From the NCBI GenBank assembly GCA_009391535.1, contig VFHP01000024.1:62001-126000 (forward strand): a DNA stretch of 64,000 nt, read 5' to 3'. The notes under the pieces are model-generated. The model did not search any database, was not told where the DNA came from, and was given only the letters and a program-made list of their open reading frames with translations. A program made the translations under genes and the position numbers. Of this stretch, positions 34,367 through 45,867 are shown piece by piece; the stretch's first letter is position 1; each line of letters starts with the position of its first letter. The DNA comes from SAR202 cluster bacterium (GTDB lineage Bacteria > Chloroflexota > Dehalococcoidia > Lucifugimonadales > UBA2985).

Positions 34367-34600
34367 TTGAATAAGAGGAATTTTACGGTTGTTATCCAGT
34401 TGGTGGGGATCGGCTGGTATATAGGAATCTCCATCATGGGTGGCCTCTTTTTGGGCCTGTGGCTCGATAGAAGACTGGGTAGTATTCCTGCATTTACCAT
34501 CATTGGAGTGATAGTAGGAACTGTGTTGGCCTTCTACGGAATTTACAAAATGTTGTTGCCGTTGCTGGTTGGGATAGGTGCAACTAAACGAGACGACTAA
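34367..34600 (+). CDS. atpI: AtpI/AtpZ-like ATP synthase accessory protein
   Basis: 77 residues from TTG 34367 (an upstream in-frame TTG at 34355 lies almost at the transcription start and is less likely). Two hydrophobic helices carry the family pattern VGIGWYIGISIMGGLFLGLWLD and TIIGVIVGTVLAFYGIYKML. AtpI-type proteins help assemble the c-ring or supply ions, and lie first in many F-type operons. It is 23 bp before atpB and follows the operon promoter. Confidence 0.8.
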   Translation: MNKRNFTVVIQLVGIGWYIGISIMGGLFLGLWLDRRLGSIPAFTIIGVIVGTVLAFYGIYKMLLPLLVGIGATKRDD

Positions 34601-34623
34601 TTAAAAAGGAGTGACTTTCAAGT

Positions 34624-35556
34624 ATGGCCGCTATTAAGAGACCTGCAGTTTTGTTAATCTTTGTCCTTTTATTGTCTCTCGTAGTATATGGATTAATGAA
34701 TGGAGCTATAGGAACCTCTTTAACGTCCGGTGAAGGCGAAGGCACACCACTTCTTGAAGCCCCTCACCCACATATACCACCTCAGAAAATAGGATTTCCA
34801 AGTGGTAAAGGGGGGGAATCCGTAACAAGTGCTGATGGATTCGTTATAACTAATACAATTCTCTCTTCTTGGGTTGTAATGATAATACTGATTGGCTTGT
34901 TTTATATGGGCACTAGAAACATGAAAATAGTTCCCAGTGGCCTGCAGAACTTTCTGGAATTTATACTAGAATCCTTATACAATTTTGTTCAAGGAGTTGC
35001 AGGAGAGGAAAATTCAAGGAAATTTTTTCCAATAATAGCAACAATCTTCTTATTTGTTATGTTGAATGCATGGGTAGGTCTTCTTCCTATATACCCTGCG
35101 TTAGGGTTTATTGACCATGGACACATGAAGGGACACCTTCTGAGACCTGCGGGAACAGATCTGAATATGCCGTTAGCTCTTGCTCTTATATCGTTTGTAT
35201 TCGTAGAATTCTGGGGCTTAAAACTGTTGAAACTTAATTACCTAACCAAATTTGTTAGGTTAGATAACTTGAGAAAGGGTAATTTTGCTCAAGTTCCAAT
35301 AGACCTTTTTGTCGGTGTTTTGGAATTGCTAAGTGAATTCGTAAGGATAGTCAGTTTTACTTTCAGGTTGTTTGGTAATATGACGGCTGGTGAAATACTA
35401 TTACTAGTAATAACTTATCTGGTACCATTTGTTTTGGTTCTGCCTTTTTATGGACTGGAACTTTTGGTAGGATTAGTACAGGCGTTAATATTTGCAGGTC
35501 TGACATTAGTTTTCGTAGTAGTTGCGGTTACACCGCATTCAGAGGAGGAGCACTAG
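34624..35556 (+). CDS. atpB: ATP synthase F0 subunit a
   Basis: The membrane stator half-channel for protons. It is 310 residues, with an N-terminal signal-like helix and a Gly/Pro-rich loop (to about residue 65), then five helices. The essential Arg sits in VSFTFRLFGNMTAGEILLL. Other marks are FPIIATIFLFVMLNAW and the last helix LVQALIFAGLTLVFVV. The N-terminal extension is longer than in E. coli. The last codons carry a GAGGAGG SD for the next small gene. Confidence 0.95.
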   Translation: MAAIKRPAVLLIFVLLLSLVVYGLMNGAIGTSLTSGEGEGTPLLEAPHPHIPPQKIGFPSGKGGESVTSADGFVITNTILSSWVVMIILIGLFYMGTRNMKIVPSGLQNFLEFILESLYNFVQGVAGEENSRKFFPIIATIFLFVMLNAWVGLLPIYPALGFIDHGHMKGHLLRPAGTDLNMPLALALISFVFVEFWGLKLLKLNYLTKFVRLDNLRKGNFAQVPIDLFVGVLELLSEFVRIVSFTFRLFGNMTAGEILLLVITYLVPFVLVLPFYGLELLVGLVQALIFAGLTLVFVVVAVTPHSEEEH

Positions 35557-35557
35557 T

Positions 35558-35653
35558 ATGGATGCAATTCTTGTAGTATGTGCAGTAGTTTCAGTAGGTT
35601 TGTTGGCAGCTATATTGGCTGGTGTCATGGCTGTCTACTCTAAGATAGAGTGA
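35558..35653 (+). CDS. 31-residue membrane microprotein between atpB and atpE
   Basis: A complete gene too short for usual gene finders: ATG 35558, 31 codons, TGA 35651-35653. The SD GAGGAGG lies 7 bases before the ATG, inside the end of atpB, and the start is one base after the atpB stop, so translation is coupled. The peptide is one hydrophobic helix (ILVVCAVVSVGLLAAILAGVM) with an acidic start (MDA) and a tail Y-S-K-I-E. It does not resemble subunit c, b or AtpI. By position it should sit next to subunits a and c in the membrane. Function unknown; a role in assembly or stability of the a/c interface is inference. Confidence 0.78.
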   Translation: MDAILVVCAVVSVGLLAAILAGVMAVYSKIE

Positions 35654-35672
35654 ATATGTTAAATTTCAATAG

Positions 35673-35936
<264 letters not shown>

Positions 35937-35983
35937 GACAAAGGCTCTGAGTTGAGAGCTCTATAAATTTTCGGGAGGACAGT

Positions 35984-36484
35984 ATGGAAGATCTGGGTTT
36001 TCATGTACCCAGCTTGGTTGTGTACTTGATCAACTTCACTATACTGCTCTCTCTGCTTTATGTGGTTGGCTACAAGCCTATATTACGCATGCTTGATCAA
36101 CGTGCTGAAAGTATCAAAGATAGCGTTGAAATGGTAGACAGAGTGAGAGAAGAGGCAGCCGCACAGCAGGTAGAGATGCAGCAGCAGATGGAAGAAGGGC
36201 GACAAGAGGGTCAGGCTATGTTGACCCAAGCTAGGGAAATTGCAGAAAAAATTAGAGACGAAGCTACTTCTAAGGCCAAACAGGAGGCCGATGAAATAGT
36301 GGCTAAAGCTAGGGAGTCGGTTCAGAAAGAAAGAGACGAAGCAATTGATCAGGTCAGACAGCATTTTGCTGAGATTGCGATACTTGCGGCCGAACGAGTT
36401 ATAGATAGGTCTTTAGATGGTAAAACACATAAAGATATAATCGAAAAAGTTTTGGGGGAAAGTGCCGATTTAAATCGGTCTTAG
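35984..36484 (+). CDS. atpF: ATP synthase F0 subunit b
   Basis: The peripheral stalk. It is 166 residues with one N-terminal membrane helix (LVVYLINFTILLSLLYVVGY) and a long charged coiled coil rich in Glu, Gln and Arg (VREEAAAQQVEMQQQ, then KARESVQKERDEAIDQV). A single b gene is present; no second b' was seen. It ends 7 bp before atpH. Confidence 0.93.
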   Translation: MEDLGFHVPSLVVYLINFTILLSLLYVVGYKPILRMLDQRAESIKDSVEMVDRVREEAAAQQVEMQQQMEEGRQEGQAMLTQAREIAEKIRDEATSKAKQEADEIVAKARESVQKERDEAIDQVRQHFAEIAILAAERVIDRSLDGKTHKDIIEKVLGESADLNRS

Positions 36485-36491
36485 GTAAAAT

Positions 36492-37040
36492 ATGGCAAAA
36501 CCTTCTGCAAAAAGATACGCGTTAGCGTTGTACGAGTTGGCCCTAGAGGGGTCTACAGTGGATAGTTGGCATGGCCAACTTAAATCCTGCGAGGAAATAT
36601 TGAACAATCAGGAATTCGCAGGCTTTTTGCTTATGCCGAAAGTGTCTCTGTCTAAAAAAATGGCTGTGTTGAGTCACATTCTCCCTGATTTAGACGAGAT
36701 GGTAGGTAATTTAATTAGTTTGCTAGTGTCTAGAGATTCAGCAGGATCCATATCATCTATAGTAACTGAATACGGACGGCTTTTGGATGAGCAAAATGGA
36801 TTAGAAAGAGCACATGTCAGAAGTGCAGTGGAACTAGATGAATCTAGCAAAAAAAGTTTGGTAGATCAAATATCCAATATTGTTGGAAAGAAGATTGAAT
36901 TAACAGCAGAGGTAGACCCTACGATAGTAGGGGGGTTAGTGGCCAGGGTCGGTGACAAAATAATTGATGGTAGTATCAAAACGAAACTTCAGGGTTTGCG
37001 TAAATCTTTGGTAGAGGCTTCTCTGGGTGAGGAGTCCTAA
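36492..37040 (+). CDS. atpH: ATP synthase F1 subunit delta
   Basis: Links F1 to the peripheral stalk. It is 182 residues. The N-terminal helical domain starts AKRYALALYELALEG; the C-terminal part has the family block VDPTIVGGLVARVGDKIIDGSIKTKL. Placed between b and alpha as expected. Confidence 0.92.
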   Translation: MAKPSAKRYALALYELALEGSTVDSWHGQLKSCEEILNNQEFAGFLLMPKVSLSKKMAVLSHILPDLDEMVGNLISLLVSRDSAGSISSIVTEYGRLLDEQNGLERAHVRSAVELDESSKKSLVDQISNIVGKKIELTAEVDPTIVGGLVARVGDKIIDGSIKTKLQGLRKSLVEASLGEES

Positions 37041-37061
37041 CTTCCAGTTAGAGGTAATAAT

Positions 37062-38573
37062 ATGGCAGTAAGAGGACAGGATATAACTTCAGTAATTAAA
37101 CGACAGATTCAAGATTTCGGAGGCGAAATCACAATGGTTGACGTGGGCACAGTTGTTGCGTCTGGAGATGGAGTGGCCACGGTTCAGGGACTAAGTGGTG
37201 CTCGTTATACCGAGTTGGTATCGTTTCCAAACGATGTCATGGGTATAGCACTCAACTTGGAAGAAGATAGTGTGGGGGTAGTTATACTAGGTGATGATAC
37301 ACAGATCAAAGAAGGAGATGAAGTTCGATCTACTGGAAGAATAGCAGAAGTTCCGGTTGGCGATGCGCTTCTTGGCAGAGTAGTAGACGCTTTGGGGAGA
37401 CCATTGGATGGTAAAGGGGCCATAAAATCTTCAGAAAATAGACCTGTGGAAAGAATAGCTGCCAATGTGGCTGAACGTAAATCTGTGTCTGTACCCATGC
37501 AAACCGGTATTAAAGCAGTAGATGGAATGACTCCTATTGGTAGAGGGCAGCGACAACTGATAATAGGGGATAGATCCACGGGTAAATCGGCTATAGCAAT
37601 AGATAGCATCATTAATCAAAAGGGCGGGGACCTTATATGTATATATGTTGCTGTCGGACAGAAGGCCAGCAAAGTGGCACAGACAGTAGGTATATTAGAA
37701 GAGAATGGGGCGATGGATCACACTATAGTAGTAGCAGCGAATTCGGCTGATCCCGCTGCACTTCAATATATTGCACCTTTTGCTGGAACAGCCATGGGTG
37801 AACATTTTATGGAACAAGGTAAAGATGCTTTAATTATTTATGATGATTTATCAAAACATGCTTGGGCATATAGGCAAATGTCTCTGCTGCTTAGAAGACC
37901 GCCAGGGCGAGAAGCATATCCCGGGGACGTATTTTATCTTCATAGCCGTTTACTCGAGCGATCCGCTAGATTGGATGACGCACATGGAGGCGGGTCTCTT
38001 ACGGCATTGCCTATTATTGAGACCCAAGCAGGGGACGTTTCAGGCTACATCCCTACCAATGTGATTTCAATAACTGATGGGCAGATATATCTAGAAACGG
38101 ATTTGTTTAACTCTGGTATACGACCTGCTGTGAACGTCGGTCTTTCAGTATCTCGTGTAGGTGGAGCAGCTCAAACTAGGGCGGTAAGGCAAGTGGCGGG
38201 AAGGCTTAGATTGGATCTTGCTCAATACAGAGAACTTGTAACATTTGCACAGTTTGGTACATCGGACTTAGACGCTGCTACTCGTGCGCAGTTGGAACGA
38301 GGTCAAGTAGTAACAGAGGTTTTGAAGCAATTGCAGTATGAACCTATGTCAATAGGGAAACAAGTGTCAATAATGTTCGCTGCGACTAATGGATATATGG
38401 ATGATGTCCCAGTAGAAAAAGTTAAGGATTTTGAAGATGCATTCCATACTTTCATGGCAGATTCTCAATCTTCCATACTTGATGAAATCATTGAGAAAAA
38501 ACAACTGGATGACGATTTGAGTAAATCATTGGGAGAAGCCATAGATTCGTTCAAGAAAACAGTACCATATTAA
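37062..38573 (+). CDS. atpA: ATP synthase F1 subunit alpha
   Basis: The regulatory catalytic-hexamer subunit. It is 503 residues. The N-terminal beta-barrel is followed by the P-loop [11 protein letters not shown] (a slight variant of the common GDRQTGKTA), [34 protein letters not shown], the Arg-finger region [13 protein letters not shown] and the helical C-terminal domain. All key segments are present. Confidence 0.97.
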   Translation: MAVRGQDITSVIKRQIQDFGGEITMVDVGTVVASGDGVATVQGLSGARYTELVSFPNDVMGIALNLEEDSVGVVILGDDTQIKEGDEVRSTGRIAEVPVGDALLGRVVDALGRPLDGKGAIKSSENRPVERIAANVAERKSVSVPMQTGIKAVDGMTPIGRGQRQLIIGDRSTGKSAIAIDSIINQKGGDLICIYVAVGQKASKVAQTVGILEENGAMDHTIVVAANSADPAALQYIAPFAGTAMGEHFMEQGKDALIIYDDLSKHAWAYRQMSLLLRRPPGREAYPGDVFYLHSRLLERSARLDDAHGGGSLTALPIIETQAGDVSGYIPTNVISITDGQIYLETDLFNSGIRPAVNVGLSVSRVGGAAQTRAVRQVAGRLRLDLAQYRELVTFAQFGTSDLDAATRAQLERGQVVTEVLKQLQYEPMSIGKQVSIMFAATNGYMDDVPVEKVKDFEDAFHTFMADSQSSILDEIIEKKQLDDDLSKSLGEAIDSFKKTVPY

Positions 38574-38612
38574 AGTATTTACTAGAAAGAATGAGAAAGA
38601 GAATAACATAGC

Positions 38613-40918
<2,306 letters not shown>

Positions 40919-40936
40919 TTACAGTAAGGTGAATTT

Positions 40937-41194
40937 ATGGCAACCATGAAATTGGAAATAATAACACCTGAGAGTATCATATACACTGGAGATGTTGAAT
41001 CTGTGATAGCTCCAGGTAGTGAAGGTGAGTTAGGAATATTACCTCATCACGCCTCTCTTATGACTGCTTTACAGGCTGGTGATATAAAAGTGACTGTGAA
41101 TGGACAGGCTAATAGTTACTCAGTAGGTGGGGGTTTCTTGGAGGTTAAAGATAATCAAGTAACTATCTTGGCAGATTCTGCTGTGAATTCTTAG
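40937..41194 (+). CDS. atpC: ATP synthase F1 subunit epsilon, short form
   Basis: 85 residues, against 130-140 in most bacteria. Only the N-terminal beta-sandwich is present (LEIITPESIIYTGDVESVIAPGSEGELGILPHHA, then YSVGGGFLEVKDNQVTILAD). The C-terminal helical hairpin, which in other bacteria can insert into F1 and block ATP hydrolysis, is missing; the stop follows the sandwich directly. The family has similar short forms in a few lineages, such as Chlorobium. It is the last gene of the operon and converges with rex. Confidence 0.92.
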   Translation: MATMKLEIITPESIIYTGDVESVIAPGSEGELGILPHHASLMTALQAGDIKVTVNGQANSYSVGGGFLEVKDNQVTILADSAVNS

Positions 41195-41213
41195 TAGTTG
41201 TAATTACAACTAC
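41194..41213. other. Perfect 20-bp palindrome between atpC and rex
   Basis: Ten-base arms GTAGTTGTAA/TTACAACTAC with no spacer, starting on the last base of the atpC stop codon. It lies in the 25-bp gap of two convergent genes. It may act as a bidirectional terminator or as a protein-binding site. It has TTGT/ACAA ends but not the spacing of the usual Rex operator (TTGTGA-N6-TCACAA). Confidence 0.5.
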
Positions 41214-41219
41214 AGAGGA

Positions 41220-41864
41220 CTATTTTAGGTAGTAAGTCATGGATTGTAGTGATAACAAAGGATCGACGTGCCTGATGTGTACCCCGGGCGGAATGTGCAA
41301 TCCGACTGGGGCATAGTTCAGTATAGATTTTAGGCCTGAGGCAACCATCCTGTCTATGACTTTTTGGGCGTTGGGTGCAGGAACCGTAACAATACCTATA
41401 CTAATGTCCTTATCCCTGATCGTCTTCTCCAGTTCCGTTATGGGTTGTACATATAACCCACCCACAGTTTGTCCTATAAGACTGATATCATCATCGAATG
41501 CCGCTCGTATGTTAAAACCTTCTGGATTGAAACCTGTATAACTTATCACGGCCTTTCCCAGTTTACCTACGCCGATTATGCAGCAGTTCCACTCTTTTTC
41601 TAGTCCCAGGACAGATCTTAGTTGGTTGACCAAAAATGATATAGGGTAGCCTCTCCCTTGTTTGCCAAATTTGCCAAAGTAACTTAGGTCCTTTCTGATT
41701 TGGGCTGGGGTCATTTGCAATCTTTCGCCTAGTTGCTGGGAACTTACCACGTTCTTGTCTGATTGCAGCATATCGGTCAACTCTCTAACGTACAAAGGAA
41801 GTCGGAGAACAACTACTTCTGGTACTTTTGGGTGATTGTTTTGATTACTGGTTAACAAAATCAA
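41220..41864 (-). CDS. rex: Redox-sensing transcriptional repressor Rex
   Basis: Winged-helix repressor that leaves DNA when NADH rises. It is 214 residues. N-terminal DNA-binding domain with SSQQLGERLQMTPAQIRKDLSYFGKFGKQGRGY; NAD(H)-binding Rossmann domain with CIIGVGKLGKAVISY and AAFDDD; C-terminal swap helix. The start is TTG 41864 with SD GGAGG. It is transcribed toward the ATP synthase operon. In other bacteria Rex controls respiratory and fermentative genes; control of this ATP operon is not shown. Confidence 0.94.
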   Translation of the reverse strand: MILLTSNQNNHPKVPEVVVLRLPLYVRELTDMLQSDKNVVSSQQLGERLQMTPAQIRKDLSYFGKFGKQGRGYPISFLVNQLRSVLGLEKEWNCCIIGVGKLGKAVISYTGFNPEGFNIRAAFDDDISLIGQTVGGLYVQPITELEKTIRDKDISIGIVTVPAPNAQKVIDRMVASGLKSILNYAPVGLHIPPGVHIRHVDPLLSLQSMTYYLK

Positions 41865-41986
41865 ATTGCCTCCATCAGGTTTTTGCGAGAAGTGAACTGA
41901 GAATCCCAGAGTAATTCTTGTGTTTCATGCTAAAGTATAAGTTTATTGTAGACAATGGTGCACTATGTTGCAAGCAGACCTACTTC

Positions 41987-43648
41987 TTACATAGTATTAG
42001 GCGAATCCATACCCATAAGTGTAAGGCATCTATTTAGGACAATGTGAGTGGCCTTGACTAGTTTGATTCTGGCCTTTGTCATATCTTGGTCATCTGAAAT
42101 GACTCGACAGTTTTGGTAGAACAGATGAAAAATATTCGCCAATTCTTGTGAGTAATGGGGTAAATGATGTGGTTCTAGCTCTGTAGCCATATATTCGATC
42201 AAGTCTGGAAAAGCTAGCATCTTCTTGATGAGGTTTAATTCCATTGGATCCTGAAGTAATGATACGTCACCTGTTTGGTATTCGATTTGGTTTAAACTGG
42301 CAGTTTTTAATATACCAGATATCCTTGCATGAGCGTATTGTATATAGTAAACAGGATTTTCAGAGGATTCTTTTTTGGCCAGATCCAGATCAAATTCCAT
42401 CTGACTATCTGGCGATCGGGATAGGAAAAAATATCTACAGCAATCTGGTCCAACTTCGTCAATCAACTCCTGTAAGGTTATTACATCTCCAGTTCTCTTT
42501 GAGGCACGAATCTGTTGGTTGCCTCTTTTAAGCGTGACTATTTGAGTGATAATGATGGTCAAATTTTCTGGATCTACTCCAATAGCCTTTACTGCTGCTT
42601 TCATTCTACTAACGTGTCCTTGATGATCAGCACCCCAGACATCTATTACTGTGGCAAATTGTCTCTCGACAAATTTGTTGTAGTGGTATGCTATATCTGC
42701 TGCAAAATATGTTGGTGTTCCATTGCTACGCACTACCACGTTGTCTTTTTCTTCACCAAGTAACGATGATTTGAACCATGTAGCACCATCTTCTTGTGCT
42801 ATGAAACCGCCCTGTTTTAACAACTTCATAGCTTCACTGTATTGGCCAAGGTCGTATAGGGTATGTTCCTTGAACCAAACATCAAAACTTATATTCAAGC
42901 TGTCCAGATCGGATCGTATGTTTTCAAGCATTTTATTTAAACCTAGTTGCCCAATTTCTTCCGGAGTGTATTCCACGGATACGTTATCAGACTGTTCAAG
43001 AATGTCATTAATTAATTCTTTGGCTAAGTCGATCATGTATTCTCCCATGTAGCCGTTGTCAGGCATTTCAACTGACTGCCCATTAATTTGAAGATATCGT
43101 GCGTGCAAGGATTTATAAAATAGTTCCATTTGTGCCCCTGCATCGTTGAAATAATATTCTCTAGTGACGTTAAAATTTGCAGTTTCAAGTATGTTAGAAA
43201 GAGTGTCTCCCAGTACAGCACCTCGGGCGTGCCCAACGTGTACTGGTCCAGTAGGATTTACGCTGACATACTCAACTTGTACTCGAGACTTGTTTCCTAG
43301 TTCTATGTTGCCGTATTTCTGGCCAATGGAGTTAATGTTTTCAACCTGATGGGAAACCCATATTTTATTGAGGGAGACATTAATGAATCCAGGGCCTTCT
43401 ACCCAAATACTTTCTATAGCCTCCGACGGTTTTGAGGCAGCAATTATCCGATCAGCTATGTTTTGTGGGCTCATATTGCATGGCTTAGCTAATCTAAGCG
43501 CAAGACTTGTAGCAAAATCCCCGTGGTCTGGGTTTTGCGGTACTTCCAGGAGGATATCAACAGGCGTATCAAGAGGCAGGTTTATATCTTCTTTTATAGA
43601 TATAGTGGCCGACTTCAATACATGTGAAATTGTTGTGCGAGCGTTCAT
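41987..43648 (-). CDS. argS: Arginyl-tRNA synthetase ArgS
   Basis: Charges tRNA-Arg; two cognate tRNA genes are in this window. It is 553 residues. Class I HIGH motif is PTGPVHVGHARGAVLGD; EYYFNDAGAQM, WGADHQGHVSRMKAA and the KMSK-type ASKRTGDVITL follow. The C-terminal anticodon-binding DALR-like domain ends with HIVLNRCLTLMGMDSP. Start ATG 43648. It diverges from the 145-residue gene at 43878. Confidence 0.96.
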   Translation of the reverse strand: MNARTTISHVLKSATISIKEDINLPLDTPVDILLEVPQNPDHGDFATSLALRLAKPCNMSPQNIADRIIAASKPSEAIESIWVEGPGFINVSLNKIWVSHQVENINSIGQKYGNIELGNKSRVQVEYVSVNPTGPVHVGHARGAVLGDTLSNILETANFNVTREYYFNDAGAQMELFYKSLHARYLQINGQSVEMPDNGYMGEYMIDLAKELINDILEQSDNVSVEYTPEEIGQLGLNKMLENIRSDLDSLNISFDVWFKEHTLYDLGQYSEAMKLLKQGGFIAQEDGATWFKSSLLGEEKDNVVVRSNGTPTYFAADIAYHYNKFVERQFATVIDVWGADHQGHVSRMKAAVKAIGVDPENLTIIITQIVTLKRGNQQIRASKRTGDVITLQELIDEVGPDCCRYFFLSRSPDSQMEFDLDLAKKESSENPVYYIQYAHARISGILKTASLNQIEYQTGDVSLLQDPMELNLIKKMLAFPDLIEYMATELEPHHLPHYSQELANIFHLFYQNCRVISDDQDMTKARIKLVKATHIVLNRCLTLMGMDSPNTM

Positions 43649-43877
43649 TGCAGGTTATATTAACTTTTTGGGTGTAATTTGACTAGTGGGTTTTGTAGCC
43701 TAATAATCCGATTAAATCAATTAAATATTGATCAAATGAATTAGTTGTACTGCCTGTGATGTGTTATATTTAGAGTTGGATTTAGTTGTAACACTGATCT
43801 AATTTGTACACGGAAATACTGGACTCAGTTACAACCCAATATAGGAAAATATCATGTTGCTTATAAAGAGGTGATAT

Positions 43878-44315
43878 ATGGAAGGTGACTTCAGCTTAGA
43901 TTTAGATGAGGCGCTCAAGAATATAGAGATAGCGGAGGTGATTTCTGTATACTTTCCAATGCTCCGTAAATCTCTGCTGGTTGATATCAGGACCTCATTT
44001 GAAGAAACACCTATAATAAGAATCGTGCCTATGGCTTCATCAGTGGAAGAAAGAAGCCGCAGTTTAAAGAAGATGCGCCCTAGTCTCGATAGACCTCAAT
44101 CGATTACCGTATTGCCATGGCCAAAATACATTAACAGTTTGGTAGATTTGGGGATATGGGATATGATACTTAACAAACTAGTTGACTCGGGAGATTCTAG
44201 GTTGTTGAAACGCAGCAAACTTATCCTCGAGGAATTGTACGATCTTGAACTTAAGGAATTAGCTACGGTTATTAGTGGGGATAGTTATCACACCATTTGG
44301 TCCAGATTAACGTAA
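43878..44315 (+). CDS. Conserved-looking hypothetical protein upstream of rpsU
   Basis: 145 residues from ATG 43878 with SD AAAGAGGTG eight bases upstream. Soluble and mostly helical, no signal peptide. Features are an acidic start (EGDFSLDLDEALKNIEIAE), a central basic stretch (SVEERSRSLKKMRPSLDRP), then the WPKYINSLVDLGIWDMILN and RLLKRSKLILEELYDLELKELA helices. I do not recognise a family. It has strong gene features and its own leader. rpsU has a separate promoter, so it is probably a single-gene unit. Confidence 0.6.
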   Translation: MEGDFSLDLDEALKNIEIAEVISVYFPMLRKSLLVDIRTSFEETPIIRIVPMASSVEERSRSLKKMRPSLDRPQSITVLPWPKYINSLVDLGIWDMILNKLVDSGDSRLLKRSKLILEELYDLELKELATVISGDSYHTIWSRLT

Positions 44316-44336
44316 CGGTTTAATGGGATGATGAAC

Positions 44337-44366
44337 TTGACACTTGCTATAAGTCGTTTATATAAT
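44337..44366 (+). promoter_or_regulatory. Consensus promoter of rpsU
   Basis: Perfect TTGACA (44337-44342) and perfect TATAAT (44361-44366) with an 18-nt spacer. The predicted start near 44373 gives a leader of about 54 nt. It drives rpsU and probably the yqeY-purQ-purL genes behind it. Confidence 0.75.
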
Positions 44367-44426
44367 TTATGTCCTAATGTCTTACGATATTATGTTCTTA
44401 TGTATTTCAGTTGAGAGAGGTGTTTT

Positions 44427-44648
44427 TTGTCTCAGGTTGTAGTTAGAGATGGAGAAACGTTCGACAGTTTACTGAGGCGTTTCAATAAGAGAGTTCAGAT
44501 GGATGGAATACTTTCTGAGGCACGACGACGCTCTCACTTTGAGAAGCCAAGTGTTCAGCGTAAAAGAAAAGCGGCAGCAAAAAAACGTAAGAGTGCCCGT
44601 ACAACCCGTAATACCCGTATTATGAGTGCAGGCAACCCAAGAAATTAA
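44427..44648 (+). CDS. rpsU: 30S ribosomal protein S21
   Basis: 73 residues. S21 is recognised from [45 protein letters not shown] and the very basic tail with repeated Lys and Arg. The start is TTG 44427 with SD GAGAGGTG upstream. A clear consensus promoter precedes it. It is followed within 15 bp by a YqeY-like gene, a common pair. Confidence 0.94.
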   Translation: MSQVVVRDGETFDSLLRRFNKRVQMDGILSEARRRSHFEKPSVQRKRKAAAKKRKSARTTRNTRIMSAGNPRN

Positions 44649-44663
44649 TTGCAATTCAGATAA

Positions 44664-45113
44664 ATGGAACTGTTAACTCGTTTAGACGAAGACCTCAAGG
44701 ACGCTATGAGACAGCAAGACGTAGTACGAAGAACCGTTCTGCGTTCTGTGCGTTCAGATATCCATAATGAAGAAATTGCTCAACAAAGATCATTGACTGA
44801 TGATGCAGTGATGGGAGTTATTGCAAAACAAGTGAAACAAAGACGAGAAAGCATACAAGAATTCAGAAAAGGTAACAGACAAGACTTGGTTACCAAAGAA
44901 GAATCCGAGCTCGATGTGCTTCTGTCATACATGCCCAAGCAATTAGAGAAAGAAGAACTAATTACTATAGCCAAATCCGTTATAAAGGCAGTATCAGCTA
45001 AAGGGATTCAGGATAGGGGGTTGGTTATGAAGAGTTTAATGCCCGAAGTCAAAGGCAAGGCTGATGGTTCTTTAGTTAACAGTGTAGTCACAGAACTATT
45101 GGAATCTCTGTAG
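44664..45113 (+). CDS. GatB/YqeY domain protein
   Basis: 149 residues of the YqeY family: [37 protein letters not shown], then [38 protein letters not shown] and the [25 protein letters not shown] tail, related to the tRNA-binding tail of GatB. Adjacent to rpsU in many bacteria. Function is not settled; a link to tRNA-dependent amidation is inferred from homology to GatB. Confidence 0.92.
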   Translation: MELLTRLDEDLKDAMRQQDVVRRTVLRSVRSDIHNEEIAQQRSLTDDAVMGVIAKQVKQRRESIQEFRKGNRQDLVTKEESELDVLLSYMPKQLEKEELITIAKSVIKAVSAKGIQDRGLVMKSLMPEVKGKADGSLVNSVVTELLESL

Positions 45114-45150
45114 AGACATCTTTATTGCTCTTTTGGTTTGGAGGTGCCAT

Positions 45151-45840
45151 ATGAGGTTTGGTATTGTTGTATTTCCTGGCACATGGAGTGATGGGGATTG
45201 CTACCATGTCACTAAGTCAGTTTTGGGACAAGATTCTCGATATATTTGGCATACGGATACAGACTTGTCAGATATAGACTGTGTTGTCTTACCCGGAGGA
45301 TTCTCTTATGGGGACTATCTCCGTACAGGTTCCATCGCAAGATTTTCTCCAGTAATGCACGAGCTGCAGAAATTCGTGAATGAGGGTCGCCTGGTTATCG
45401 GTATTTGTAATGGATTTCAAATATTATGTGAATCGGGCATGCTTCCCGGCGCATTGATACGGAACAATTGTGTGCAGTTTAGATGTGAGTGGGTAAACTT
45501 ACGGGTAGAAGATAGAAAAAATAACTTTGTTTCTCAATGTGAAACTGGACAAATTTTGAGAGTACCTATATCTCATGGCGAAGGAAACTATTATGCTGAT
45601 CAGGAGACTATAAATTCCATGTTGAACGACAATCAGATAGTGTTTCGTTATTGTAATGAATTTGGTGAGGTAACCGCAGAATCTAATCCTAATGGGTCGT
45701 TGAATAATATTGCAGGCATAATCAACAAAAATCGTAACGTATTAGGAATGATGCCCCACCCTGAACGTTGTTGTGAAGCAGAATTGGGTGGCAAGGATGG
45801 TCTTTACATTTTTGAATCTATTATAAAAAAGTTTTCGTAA
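45151..45840 (+). CDS. purQ: Phosphoribosylformylglycinamidine synthase subunit PurQ
   Basis: The glutaminase subunit of FGAM synthase in de novo purine synthesis. It is 229 residues from ATG 45151 with SD GGAGG. Class I amidotransferase nucleophile C86 is in [16 protein letters not shown]. The closing His/Glu region is [14 protein letters not shown], with [17 protein letters not shown] earlier. PurL follows 27 bp downstream. A PurS gene, needed by the small-subunit type of FGAM synthase, is not seen in the window. Confidence 0.96.
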   Translation: MRFGIVVFPGTWSDGDCYHVTKSVLGQDSRYIWHTDTDLSDIDCVVLPGGFSYGDYLRTGSIARFSPVMHELQKFVNEGRLVIGICNGFQILCESGMLPGALIRNNCVQFRCEWVNLRVEDRKNNFVSQCETGQILRVPISHGEGNYYADQETINSMLNDNQIVFRYCNEFGEVTAESNPNGSLNNIAGIINKNRNVLGMMPHPERCCEAELGGKDGLYIFESIIKKFS

Positions 45841-45867
45841 TTTACTTTATTGGGGGACTCACTAAGA

